Assembly (NCBI RefSeq): GCF_014898095.1
Contig: NZ_CP062946.1
Location: 3,472,001-3,536,000, forward strand
Length of the DNA stretch: 64,000 nt
Direction: 5' to 3'
DNA from: Thalassotalea sp. LPB0316
GTDB taxonomy: Bacteria; Pseudomonadota; Gammaproteobacteria; Enterobacterales; Alteromonadaceae
Positions 54,855-63,450 of this stretch are shown here, piece by piece. Position 1 is the stretch's first letter; every line of letters starts with the position of its first letter. A program made the translations under genes and the position numbers. The notes under the pieces are model-generated. The model did not search any database. It worked only from the letters and a program-made list of their open reading frames with translations, and was not told the origin of the DNA.

Positions 54855-56735
54855 TTAGCGATAATTTCGTTCTAAATAGAGTGTTAGATCGTCTAGCGAA
54901 AGCGGCTCACACAACTCAAAACCTTGACCAAACTGGCACTGTTTATTTTTTAGCCGAGTTAAAAAGCTCTCCGACTCAATACCTTTAGCAATCACATCAA
55001 TACCTATATATTGAGCAAAAGATAACAAGCCATCGAGTAGTTTTTGTTGGTCGCGATTGTGCTCCATTTCATTAACTAACCTGCGATCAAGCTTAATCGA
55101 GTCGACAGCCATGTGATAAAGCTCAATAAGATTTGAATGACCATAACCGTAATCATCAATACAAATCGACACACCTAATTTTTTAAGTGCATTAACTTGC
55201 TTAGCGACCTGATTGTGCTTACTTTTTAACGCTGATTCTTTGATTTCTAACGTCAGTGCTTGTGGTGGTAACGCCGTAATATTAAGTATTTCCAAGACGT
55301 TAGTTGCTAATTGGTTATCTCTTAACTGATGGGCACTTAAGTTGACGGAAACCGTTAAATTCGGATAGCCGTTTTTTCGCCATGTAGCACATTGAATACA
55401 CGATTCTTTTAAAACGCGATGGCCAATCTCGTGGATCATGCCATTTTCTTCAGCCAAGGGAATAAATACCGCTGGCTCTATCCACAAGTTAACGCCATTA
55501 TTCCACCGCACTAACGCTTCGACACTGATCAATTTTTGCCTGGTTAAATCGATCACCGGCTGAAAGTATAAATCGAGTGTTTTATTAACAATAGCCGTCC
55601 TAAGTTGCTCAACTAATTGCCCCTTGAGCGCTAGCTCTTGGTTTAATTCCTCATCAAAAAAGCTACACGCATCTCTGCCCAGTGCCTTTGATTTATACAT
55701 GGCTAAATCGGCTTTTTTACTAAGCTCTTCAAATTCAACGCCGTCATTAGGCGCTAAAGCGACGCCAATGGACGCTGAAATTTCGATGCGATGAGAACTT
55801 ACATAAAAAGGCTCTCGTAAGGTTTCAAGAATTTTAGTGGCAACATCGCCAACCGAACTTTGGCTGTTATTCGCTTCAATAATAACAACAAACTCATCAC
55901 CACCAATCCGACAAACAGAATCGCGCTTGCGCACAACGGCAGTTATGCGCTTCGCCACTTCGATTAATACCATATCGCCAATATCATGACCTAAGTTGTC
56001 ATTAACCGGCTTAAAGTGATCTAAATCGATAAACAACAAGCCAACGAGTTCACCACTTCGAGAGACATGAGCAAGTGATTGCTGGAATCTATCTTGAGCT
56101 AAATAGCGATTGGGCAGCCCGGTCAGTGCGTCGTGATGAGCAATGCGTTGGATTTCTTCTTTGCTTTGGGTCGCCTGCTGATGTTCATAGGTCAGTCGAT
56201 TAGTCATCCTTTTCAGCTCATTAACGAGTTGCTTAACCGTCAGGCCGATAACCAACAAAATAACCACGATATCAGCAACAACACTCCAATTAATCGGCGC
56301 CATTTCTCGCATATGACCAAGCTCTAAATCGTAATAACCTAGCCCAATGACAAAACAAATTACGTAGGCAAAAACAAAGTAGAACAAGCGCGAAGAACCG
56401 ACGATCGCGGCGAACACTAAAATACCCGGTAGGCCGACAATAGCGCTATCACGCAGACCATTATTAATAAACATTAAGCTAGTTATGACAAAGGCGCCGT
56501 TGAGCAGCAAAATAGCAGAAGATAAGGTGAACTGCTTGCTATATAAACAAGCCAAACTGACAAAGTTAATGATAAACGCGGTAATCAATATTGGAGTTTC
56601 AGCTACATCCACACCAGCAAAATAGTTGCTTGTGATCACCATCGCGATAACAAATTGCGCCAACCAAATAAATTGTTGGAGTCGTTTATAGCGTCCTGCT
56701 AATACTGATGATGAAAATTCAGCGTCATCTTTCAT
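54855..56735 (-). CDS. Membrane GGDEF-EAL protein
   Basis: This 626-residue protein has about five N-terminal hydrophobic helices (residues 20-165), then a GGDEF domain with intact CRIGGDEFVVI and the I-site RKRD five residues before it. An EAL domain follows: VSVEALVRWN, NLSAHQLRDN, LTLEIKESAL, CIDDYGYGHSNL, SIKLDRRLV. In the last PDE motif the usual AEGVE is AKGIE, so a conserved Glu is Lys. Cyclase activity is expected. Phosphodiesterase activity is doubtful. Confidence 0.9.
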   Translation of the reverse strand: MKDDAEFSSSVLAGRYKRLQQFIWLAQFVIAMVITSNYFAGVDVAETPILITAFIINFVSLACLYSKQFTLSSAILLLNGAFVITSLMFINNGLRDSAIVGLPGILVFAAIVGSSRLFYFVFAYVICFVIGLGYYDLELGHMREMAPINWSVVADIVVILLVIGLTVKQLVNELKRMTNRLTYEHQQATQSKEEIQRIAHHDALTGLPNRYLAQDRFQQSLAHVSRSGELVGLLFIDLDHFKPVNDNLGHDIGDMVLIEVAKRITAVVRKRDSVCRIGGDEFVVIIEANNSQSSVGDVATKILETLREPFYVSSHRIEISASIGVALAPNDGVEFEELSKKADLAMYKSKALGRDACSFFDEELNQELALKGQLVEQLRTAIVNKTLDLYFQPVIDLTRQKLISVEALVRWNNGVNLWIEPAVFIPLAEENGMIHEIGHRVLKESCIQCATWRKNGYPNLTVSVNLSAHQLRDNQLATNVLEILNITALPPQALTLEIKESALKSKHNQVAKQVNALKKLGVSICIDDYGYGHSNLIELYHMAVDSIKLDRRLVNEMEHNRDQQKLLDGLLSFAQYIGIDVIAKGIESESFLTRLKNKQCQFGQGFELCEPLSLDDLTLYLERNYR

Positions 56736-56769
56736 GTAAATTCCAATTTTGGATTAATAATAACTACCC

Positions 56770-58020
56770 TTACGAGCCGCCAAGCAGAGCATCAAATGGC
56801 TCAATGACCACGCTTTCACCTGCCGAAACACTCCCCTGATCTTTAGCTAGCACGATAAAACAATTGGCCCTGCCAATACTCGATAACACACCAGAGCCTT
56901 GCACACCGGTTGAAACTACTGAGATTTCGCCAGCTTGATTGACATTATAATAGCCACGCTGAAAATCCGTGCGACCCGGTGCTTTTTTCAGATCAGTTTG
57001 CGTTTTGGCGATAAAACGTGTTCGTTCTATTGGTGTTGCGCCGGCTATTTTGGCTAAACCATGCATGGCTATTTGATAGAACGTCACCGCAGCTGAGACA
57101 GGGTTACCTGGCAATCCAAAGAACACACTGTTGGGCAATAGACCGAAAGCCAAGGGTTTACCCGGTTTCATTGATATTTTCCAAAAGCCAATTTTACCAA
57201 TGCTATCGAGCACCATTTTAGTGTAATCGGCATCACCCACTGAAACACCGCCACTTGAGATAACAACATCAGCGTGTTGATCGGCGTGATGAAAGGCTTG
57301 TTTTATCTGCTCAAAATCGTCGGCAATAATACCATAATCTAGGACATCAGCATTAATTTTCGCCAACATGTGTTTTAAAAAATGGCCATTTGATTCGTAA
57401 ATATCACCGGCAGTAAGCGACTGACCAGGTGATTTTAATTCATCGCCAGTTGCAATTAGCGCAACCTTTATTTTTCGATAAACACTCAGCGATTCAATAC
57501 CAACCGATGCTAACAGTGCGATGTCAATCGCGCTTAATCGTTTACCTTTAGATAAAATGATTTGGTTTTGTGAAATATCCTCGCCCGCTCGGCGAATATT
57601 TTGCCCTTGGCGAATCTCTTGTAAGAAGGAAATAGTGTCGCCTTCGACCTGACAATGCTCTTGCATAACTACGGTGTCACAGCCTTCAGGAACCACAGCG
57701 CCTGTCATAATCCGAACACACTGGCCTAGCAAGCACTCGCCCACAAAGGGTGCTCCAGCCATTGATTTACCGACAAGGCTAACCGTTTTGTTATTGGTTA
57801 AACTGGCAAAGTTAACCGCGTAGCCATCCATTGCCGAGTTATCGTGCGGCGGCACTTGAATAGGGCTTATCACCTCGGTCGCAAGTATTCGATCAAGTGC
57901 TGAATCTAGCGGTACTAATTCAGTATCTTCAACTGTTTGAATGTTTTCTAAAATATGAAAAATCGCTTGCTCTACACTGAGAAACTGCTGATCAGAAAAA
58001 CAATCGCAACTCATAGCCAA
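56770..58020 (-). CDS. moeA: Molybdopterin molybdenumtransferase
   Basis: It inserts molybdate into adenylylated molybdopterin in the last step of Moco formation. N-terminal VPPHDNSAMDGYAV, GSMAGAPF-type segments (GKSMAGAPFVGECL), IMTGAVVPEGCDTVVMQEH and the MoCF domain SSGGVSVGDADYTK and FGLPGNPVSAAVTF are all present. At 416 residues it is full length. It diverges from the moaA-to-modC run, about 560 bp away, with a MITE-like element between. Confidence 0.95.
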   Translation of the reverse strand: MAMSCDCFSDQQFLSVEQAIFHILENIQTVEDTELVPLDSALDRILATEVISPIQVPPHDNSAMDGYAVNFASLTNNKTVSLVGKSMAGAPFVGECLLGQCVRIMTGAVVPEGCDTVVMQEHCQVEGDTISFLQEIRQGQNIRRAGEDISQNQIILSKGKRLSAIDIALLASVGIESLSVYRKIKVALIATGDELKSPGQSLTAGDIYESNGHFLKHMLAKINADVLDYGIIADDFEQIKQAFHHADQHADVVISSGGVSVGDADYTKMVLDSIGKIGFWKISMKPGKPLAFGLLPNSVFFGLPGNPVSAAVTFYQIAMHGLAKIAGATPIERTRFIAKTQTDLKKAPGRTDFQRGYYNVNQAGEISVVSTGVQGSGVLSSIGRANCFIVLAKDQGSVSAGESVVIEPFDALLGGS

Positions 58021-58079
58021 CCCTTGATTAAAAATAATGAACTATCTTACGGAAAACTTGTTGGCGATCAAAGTAGTTA

Positions 58080-58393
58080 ATACCAATCCGAATAAATAAA
58101 TGTTCACTCAGCTTGAGATAAAAGTTGCTAATACAAGACACATGCTGTTAAGACATAGTTATTCTATTTCAAATAGTATGTAACGAAGTAGTAGTGACTT
58201 TTAGCCAAGCCCTTTGGGAGCTCGTCAGCAGCCCGACTACTGCCCATAATTTGCAAAATATACAACCACATGGATGGGGGAGGTAGAGCGACTCAGGAGA
58301 CAAAGCCGAGAATGACTATATTGTACAAATTCTGATTGTACTCGAACTGCTGACGTAGCTCTGAGTAGAGCATATTATTATGCGGCTTGGTAT
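58080..58393. mobile_element. MITE-like element, 314 bp, with 16-bp TIRs
   Basis: The ends are ATACCAATCCGAATAA (58080-58095) and, reversed, ATACCAAGCCGCATAA (58378-58393), 14 of 16 identical. Inside, GAGCTCGTCAGCAG near 58219 pairs in inverse with CTGCTGACGTAGCTC near 58348, so the element can fold. It encodes no protein. The flanks offer only a short possible TA duplication. Outside it the 58021-58440 region contains no gene. Confidence 0.7.
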
Positions 58394-58464
58394 AAGTTGA
58401 GTTATCTAAATAAATATTCTAGTATCAACTAACAATTGAAATAAGTGTTCAATTCGCCGAGCTT

Positions 58465-58577
58465 TCAGCGCTACCTTACCTGTGAGTAACAAGTGCTTTG
58501 AGCCGTAGTTGCGCAAGTGCTGTAACTACCAGGGTTAGACTGGAAACGATCTAGCCTCCCGACATTTGGAAAGGTGA
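58465..58577 (+). promoter_or_regulatory. Candidate molybdenum cofactor riboswitch
   Basis: The leader directly before moaA can form three local stems: TTAC/GTAA (58476-58489), GTAGTT/AACTAC (58505-58529) and GGTTAGA/TCTAGCC (58533-58556). A long-range pair TACCTT with AAGGTG (58472-58477 with 58571-58576) would cover the ribosome-binding site AAAGG. A Moco-sensing RNA precedes moaA in many gammaproteobacteria, and the site and architecture fit. The assignment is by position and folding only. Confidence 0.5.
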
Positions 58578-58578
58578 T

Positions 58579-59550
58579 ATGTTAACAGACGACTTTGGCA
58601 GAAGGTTTTACTACCTTAGACTGTCGATCACAGATGTTTGTAACTTTCGTTGCGAATACTGCTTACCTGACGGTTATCAATGTGATACCGACAGGCAATT
58701 CTTATCGCTTGAAGAAATCAAACGCACAGTTAACGCCTTTGCTTTAATGGGCACCGAAAAAGTACGCATAACGGGTGGCGAACCTTCGTTGCGCAAAGAT
58801 TTACCCGACATTATCAACGCGGTTGCGAACACAAATAAAATTCAAACCGTGGCACTGACCACCAACGGCTACAAACTCACTTCTCAATACCAAGACTGGC
58901 TCGACGCTGGTTTAAACGCCTTAAATATTAGTATTGATTCATTAATACCTGAACAATTTAATTTGATCACCGGCTCAAACAAGTTAGGTGAGATTTTAAC
59001 GGGCATTGATGGCGTGCTAGCCGACGGTCGCGCCAAGCTAAAAGTTAACGCCGTACTGCTCAAACAATATCACAAGCAGCAATTAGACTACTTTTTTGAC
59101 TGGGTGAAAGAAACCCCAGTATCTGTGCGTTTTATCGAATTAATGGAAACGGGTGACAACAAAGCCTATTTCGAAAAACAGCACATTAGCGGCACAACAA
59201 TTCAAAATCAACTATTTGAGCGTGGCTGGGTACCGGTCATTAAAGAAAAAAGCGCAGGGCCGGCAATTGAATACTGCCATAGTGATTATCAAGGCAAGAT
59301 TGGCTTGATAATGCCTTATAGCAAAGATTTTTGTGCATCGTGTAATCGTCTGAGAATGAGTGCGTTAGGTAAGCTACATTTATGCTTATTCGCCGAACAA
59401 GGCTTGTCATTGCGCGAATATTTACAGGAAGACGATCCAACGCCATTAATCAATGCCGTATCACAGCTGATCCACGATAAAAAGGCAACTCACTTTTTAC
59501 ACGAGCGCTTGACCGGTGCGACATCTCATTTATCCATGCTTGGTGGTTAA
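58579..59550 (+). CDS. moaA: GTP 3',8-cyclase
   Basis: This radical SAM enzyme starts molybdenum cofactor synthesis from GTP. SITDVCNFRCEYC places the SAM cluster cysteines at 21, 25 and 28. GGEPSLRKD and LTTNGYKL follow. The C-terminal second cluster is in FCASCNRLRMSALGKLHLCL. The sequence ends with the conserved GG. At 323 residues it is complete. A ribosome-binding site AAAGG lies seven bases before ATG. It leads the moaA-mobA-moaB-moaC-moaD-moaE-modABC run. Confidence 0.97.
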   Translation: MLTDDFGRRFYYLRLSITDVCNFRCEYCLPDGYQCDTDRQFLSLEEIKRTVNAFALMGTEKVRITGGEPSLRKDLPDIINAVANTNKIQTVALTTNGYKLTSQYQDWLDAGLNALNISIDSLIPEQFNLITGSNKLGEILTGIDGVLADGRAKLKVNAVLLKQYHKQQLDYFFDWVKETPVSVRFIELMETGDNKAYFEKQHISGTTIQNQLFERGWVPVIKEKSAGPAIEYCHSDYQGKIGLIMPYSKDFCASCNRLRMSALGKLHLCLFAEQGLSLREYLQEDDPTPLINAVSQLIHDKKATHFLHERLTGATSHLSMLGG

Positions 59551-59553
59551 ACG

Positions 59554-60192
59554 ATGAGAGGTAATAACACATGTTTAGGTGTCGTTTTAGCCGGTGGTTT
59601 ATCCTCGCGTATGGGGCAAAATAAAGCACAGTTATTACACCCTAAACAACAAAATATGCTCAGTTTTAGCTCCGCCTTATTAACCGATGTTGGCGTTGAT
59701 GGCGTTGTTCAAAGTATCGGCTATAACACACAACCTACAGGTGCCAACCAAATTGCCGATAAATACCCAAACCTCGGCCCTCTTGGTGGTATAGCAACAG
59801 TGTTTGAAACCACACCACATGTGCACAGCTATTTAATTTTGCCGGTTGATTTACCCTTGTTAAGCGCACAATGTCTTAGCCAGTTAAAACAAGTGGGGCA
59901 ATTGAGCCAAATGGCTTGTCATTTTTCCGATCATTATTTGCCACTATATTTACCGAGAACGGCCATGACCGAGTTGTTTTTTCAAAACCTAAAAACGAGC
60001 CAAGCGAATGCCAGCAAGCTGACAACTAAGAAAGATAAATCACTATCGATAAGACAGTTATTAAAACAAATTCAACATCGCGCCATTGGGCTTGATCGAG
60101 CTCACCAACAGCAACTATTTAATTGCAATACCGCAGAGCAATGGCAACAAGCGACCAATCAATTAACATTACGAGTAAACGACTATGAGTAA
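59554..60192 (+). CDS. mobA: Molybdenum cofactor guanylyltransferase
   Basis: It links GMP to molybdopterin to form the bis-MGD cofactor of DMSO-reductase-type enzymes. VVLAGGLSSRMGQNKAQL near 11-28 is the nucleotide-binding loop. DKYPNLGPLGGI and LPVDLPLLSAQ are the other family signatures. At 212 residues it is normal. It begins three bases after moaA and overlaps moaB by eight. Confidence 0.93.
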   Translation: MRGNNTCLGVVLAGGLSSRMGQNKAQLLHPKQQNMLSFSSALLTDVGVDGVVQSIGYNTQPTGANQIADKYPNLGPLGGIATVFETTPHVHSYLILPVDLPLLSAQCLSQLKQVGQLSQMACHFSDHYLPLYLPRTAMTELFFQNLKTSQANASKLTTKKDKSLSIRQLLKQIQHRAIGLDRAHQQQLFNCNTAEQWQQATNQLTLRVNDYE

Positions 60193-60721
60193 AACCCCTG
60201 TGCCTTTTCAACCGCTAAACATTGCCGTGTTAACGGTTTCAGATACCCGTGACGAAGCAACTGATACTTCAGGTAAAGCCTTGGTTGATCGGGTACTTGA
60301 TGCAGGCCATCAATTAGTCGAAAAAGCCATCGTCAAAGATGATATTTATCAATTGCGCGCCATCGTTTCTCGCTGGATTGCTGACGAGAAAGTTGACGTA
60401 GTCATTTCTACCGGCGGCACTGGCTTTACCGCTCGAGACAACACCCCCGAAGCGCTAAGCGTATTATTTGATAAGCAAGTAGAAGGCTTTGGTGAAACGT
60501 TTAGGCACATTTCACTTGGTGAGATTGGCACGTCAACCATTCAGTCTCGCGCCTTTGCAGGCATGGCAAATCACACCGTAATTTTTTGTGTACCTGGCTC
60601 AACTAACGCGTGTAAAACAGCGTGGGATAAGATCATCAAAGAACAAATTGATGCCTCACATCGCCCCTGTAACTTTGTCCCGCATTTAAATTTAGCGGCA
60701 AAATGCCAATCAAGAGGCTGA
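60185..60721 (+). CDS. moaB: MoaB, molybdopterin-binding protein
   Basis: This MogA/MoaB fold protein has [19 protein letters not shown] near 12-30, [19 protein letters not shown] and [18 protein letters not shown]. Its overall alignment with E. coli MoaB is very close ([27 protein letters not shown]). It is thought to assist MPT adenylylation. No separate mogA is in view, so it may do that step. At 178 residues, it overlaps mobA and nearly touches moaC. Confidence 0.95.
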   Translation: MSKTPVPFQPLNIAVLTVSDTRDEATDTSGKALVDRVLDAGHQLVEKAIVKDDIYQLRAIVSRWIADEKVDVVISTGGTGFTARDNTPEALSVLFDKQVEGFGETFRHISLGEIGTSTIQSRAFAGMANHTVIFCVPGSTNACKTAWDKIIKEQIDASHRPCNFVPHLNLAAKCQSRG

Positions 60722-60723
60722 TA

Positions 60724-61200
60724 ATGACAACACAACTTACGCATTTAAACGAGCAAGGCCAAGCCAATATGGTCGATGTTACCGATAAACACGTTACTAC
60801 TCGAGAAGCCCGTGCAGTCGGTTATATTGAAATGTCTGAGCTCGCCTTAACCCTCATTCAACAGGGCGAACATAAAAAAGGCGATGTATTTGCCATTGCC
60901 CGTATAGCCGGTATTCAAGCAGCGAAGAAATGTAGTGACTTGATCCCCTTATGTCACCCGTTAATGCTGACAAAAATCAATGTCGACTTTGAAATAGATG
61001 AAAACAAACGCCGAGTCTACGTGCACACTTTGTGCAAATTAGCTGGCCAAACAGGGGTGGAAATGGAAGCGCTAACGGCGTGCTCTGTTGCTTGTTTAAC
61101 CTTATACGATATGTGCAAAGCGGTCGATAAACACATGCGCATTGGCGGCATTGAAGTTATTGCTAAATCGGGTGGTAAATCAGGCGATTGGCAGAAATAG
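60724..61200 (+). CDS. moaC: Cyclic pyranopterin monophosphate synthase
   Basis: It forms cPMP from the MoaA product. ATG 60724 is chosen because AGAGG lies before it. The longer frame would begin inside moaB. The 158-residue product shows [42 protein letters not shown] and [23 protein letters not shown], the active-site segments of the family. It sits in the expected place in the moa run. Confidence 0.97.
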   Translation: MTTQLTHLNEQGQANMVDVTDKHVTTREARAVGYIEMSELALTLIQQGEHKKGDVFAIARIAGIQAAKKCSDLIPLCHPLMLTKINVDFEIDENKRRVYVHTLCKLAGQTGVEMEALTACSVACLTLYDMCKAVDKHMRIGGIEVIAKSGGKSGDWQK

Positions 61201-61234
61201 GCTCACACAGGAAAAGCCGAAATAAGGAATAAAA

Positions 61235-61495
61235 ATGGCAGAAACGATAACCATAAAATTTTTTGCGTCACTGCGCGAACAACTTGATTGTCAAGATCTA
61301 ACACTCGAACTCACCCAAGAGATGAAAAGTGTTCAAGATGTCAAATTAGCCATCGTCAAACGTCATCCCAATTGGGCTGATGCACTTGAGCAAAGTAAAT
61401 TATTAAGTGCGGTGAATCACAATATGGTGAGCAGTGATCATGCCATTGCGCCAAATGATGAAATCGCGTTCTTTCCGCCGGTGACGGGAGGCTAA
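61235..61495 (+). CDS. moaD: Molybdopterin synthase small subunit
   Basis: This 86-residue ubiquitin-like sulfur carrier ends in FFPPVTGG. The terminal glycine is thiocarboxylated and donates sulfur to cPMP. The ATG follows an AAGGAA ribosome-binding site. It is immediately before moaE, its partner subunit. Confidence 0.95.
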   Translation: MAETITIKFFASLREQLDCQDLTLELTQEMKSVQDVKLAIVKRHPNWADALEQSKLLSAVNHNMVSSDHAIAPNDEIAFFPPVTGG

Positions 61496-61497
61496 TA

Positions 61498-61941
61498 ATG
61501 ATCAAGGTACAACACCAAGATTTTGATCAAGCCGCTGAATATCGACTATTGTCTGAAAATACTGACGCAGATGGCGCGATAGTCACCTTTGTCGGTAAAG
61601 TGCGCAACAATAACTTAGGTGAAGATGTTAAGGGCTTATCACTTGAGCACTACCCACAAATGACAGAAAAAGCGTTAAAAGCTATTGTGAACCAAGCTAA
61701 AACCCAGTGGGAGCTTGGCAATGTTACGGTTATTCATCGAGTGGGGAAATTGGCTATTGGCGAGCAAATCGTGTTTGTTGGCGTAACCTCAAAACATCGT
61801 GCGAGTGCCTTTCAAGCCTGCGAATTTATTATCGATTACCTAAAAGTATCTGCACCGTTTTGGAAAAAAGAGCTCACCGATAATGGTGAGAAATGGTTAG
61901 ATGCACGCGATAGTGATGAGCAAAAAGCAAAGTTGTGGTAA
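61498..61941 (+). CDS. moaE: Molybdopterin synthase catalytic subunit
   Basis: It joins MoaD to convert cPMP to molybdopterin. Residues include GAIVTFVGKVRNNNLGEDVKGLSLEHYPQM, VTVIHRVGKLAIGEQIVFVGVTSKHRASAFQACEFIIDYLK and APFWKKE with the active Lys pair. The 147-residue length is full. It starts two bases after moaD. Confidence 0.97.
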   Translation: MIKVQHQDFDQAAEYRLLSENTDADGAIVTFVGKVRNNNLGEDVKGLSLEHYPQMTEKALKAIVNQAKTQWELGNVTVIHRVGKLAIGEQIVFVGVTSKHRASAFQACEFIIDYLKVSAPFWKKELTDNGEKWLDARDSDEQKAKLW

Positions 61942-61944
61942 ACC

Positions 61945-62757
61945 ATGGCGACAAACCAAGTAATCAAGTTTATCACTCATATGCTTGCCATCATCCTGTG
62001 CGCAATTGGGCTAGTGCTTAGCGCTAATTTAACCGCACAAGCTCAAACACACGAGCAAGATAAACGAGTCGAGCACATAACACTGCGGATTGCCGTGGCC
62101 TCAAGTTTCACCCCCATATTAGCTCGCCTCGCCAATGATTTTAGCCAACAACACAAGGTAACTATCGAAACCATTTCAGCTTCGTCCGGCACCTTGTATC
62201 AGCAAATTGTCTATGGCGCGCCGTTTGACCTGTTTCTTAGTGCCGACGACCTTCGACCTGAAAAGCTCGCCGAGCAACAATTGATTTCACCGGAATCATT
62301 AGCGACATACGCGCAAGGGCAATTGGTATTATTTGGCTTATCACAAAAGCCACTTGATTACGCGTTTTTAGCCAATTATCGCGGTCGCATCGCCATCGCC
62401 AACCCTAAAACTGCGCCATATGGCAAAGCCGCTATGCAGGTCATTGAATCACTGGCTATTGGCGAGCAACTCACCCTGATCACCGGCCAAAACGTCGCGC
62501 AAACATACCAACAAGTGATCACCCAAGGTGTGCCGATCGGGTTAGTTTCACTGGGGCAACTTATGATAAACAAGCAGTCAGGCTACGTGATACCTCAACG
62601 GCTCTATCAGCCAATTTTGCAAAAAATGGTGATCCCAAAACAAAGTAAACAACCACAATTAGCCAGAGAGTTTCAACAGTTTTTGCTCAGTGAACAAACC
62701 CAGCGCCAGCTTACCCAACTTGGCTTCACTGCTGTTAGCGCGCAAGGAGATGATTAA
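61945..62757 (+). CDS. modA: Molybdate ABC transporter, substrate-binding protein
   Basis: This periplasmic binding protein for molybdate (or tungstate) has a signal peptide over about residues 1-33 (VIKFITHMLAIILCAIGLVLSANLTAQA). The mature protein starts LRIAVASSFTPILARLANDFS and shows SSGTLYQQIVYGAPFDLFLSAD and RIAIANPKTAPYGKAAMQVI as ligand segments. At 270 residues it is normal. Its stop overlaps the modB start. Confidence 0.93.
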   Translation: MATNQVIKFITHMLAIILCAIGLVLSANLTAQAQTHEQDKRVEHITLRIAVASSFTPILARLANDFSQQHKVTIETISASSGTLYQQIVYGAPFDLFLSADDLRPEKLAEQQLISPESLATYAQGQLVLFGLSQKPLDYAFLANYRGRIAIANPKTAPYGKAAMQVIESLAIGEQLTLITGQNVAQTYQQVITQGVPIGLVSLGQLMINKQSGYVIPQRLYQPILQKMVIPKQSKQPQLAREFQQFLLSEQTQRQLTQLGFTAVSAQGDD

Positions 62758-63446
62758 TGTTTGATCATCCTGATATCACTGCCCTATTGCTCACCTTAGA
62801 GCTTGCGGCAATCACCACGTTAATATTATTAGTTGTCTGCACGCCAATAGCTTGGTGGTTAGCGCATTGGCAATCACGCGCCAAGTTTTTAGTTGAAGCC
62901 TTCATCACCCTACCATTGATTTTACCGCCAACGGTTATTGGTTTTTATTTACTTATCGCCTTTGGGCCAAACTCCGCTTTTGGTCAGCTTTGGCAAGCGT
63001 TAACGGGCTCGCAACTCGCGTTTAGTTTTTCAGCCATTGTTATTGGTTCACTGTTTTATTCACTGCCGTTCGTTGTACAGCCATTACAAAGAGCCTTTGA
63101 ACAATTAGGCACGGATTTACTCGAAGCTGGCGCTATGCTCAATGCCAACAAATGGGATCAATTTTTCACCATCGTTATGCCATTGACCAAGCCAAGTTTT
63201 ATCACAGCTGCGACCTTGGGCTTTGCTCATACGATTGGCGAATTTGGTATTGTCCTGATGATTGGCGGTAATATTCCGGGTGAGACCCGTGTTTTATCAC
63301 TCGCGCTGTTTGATCATGTTGAGGCATTTGAATACCAACAAGCCCATGCACTCGCTATGAGCTTATTAATTGGCTGTTTTGCACTGTTGGCTGCTGTCGG
63401 TTTTATCAACCGCAAAAAGCCAACGCACAAAGCAGGGTTAGGTTAA
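62757..63446 (+). CDS. modB: Molybdate ABC transporter, permease
   Basis: This 229-residue inner-membrane permease has about five hydrophobic helices and an EAA loop (EQLGTDLLEAGAMLNANKWDQFFTIVMPLTKPSF). It starts on an ATG overlapping the modA stop (TAATG), with AAGGAG before it. The ModB end SLALFDHVEAFEYQQAHALAMSLL is typical. Confidence 0.95.
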   Translation: MFDHPDITALLLTLELAAITTLILLVVCTPIAWWLAHWQSRAKFLVEAFITLPLILPPTVIGFYLLIAFGPNSAFGQLWQALTGSQLAFSFSAIVIGSLFYSLPFVVQPLQRAFEQLGTDLLEAGAMLNANKWDQFFTIVMPLTKPSFITAATLGFAHTIGEFGIVLMIGGNIPGETRVLSLALFDHVEAFEYQQAHALAMSLLIGCFALLAAVGFINRKKPTHKAGLG

Positions 63447-63450
63447 GCAC

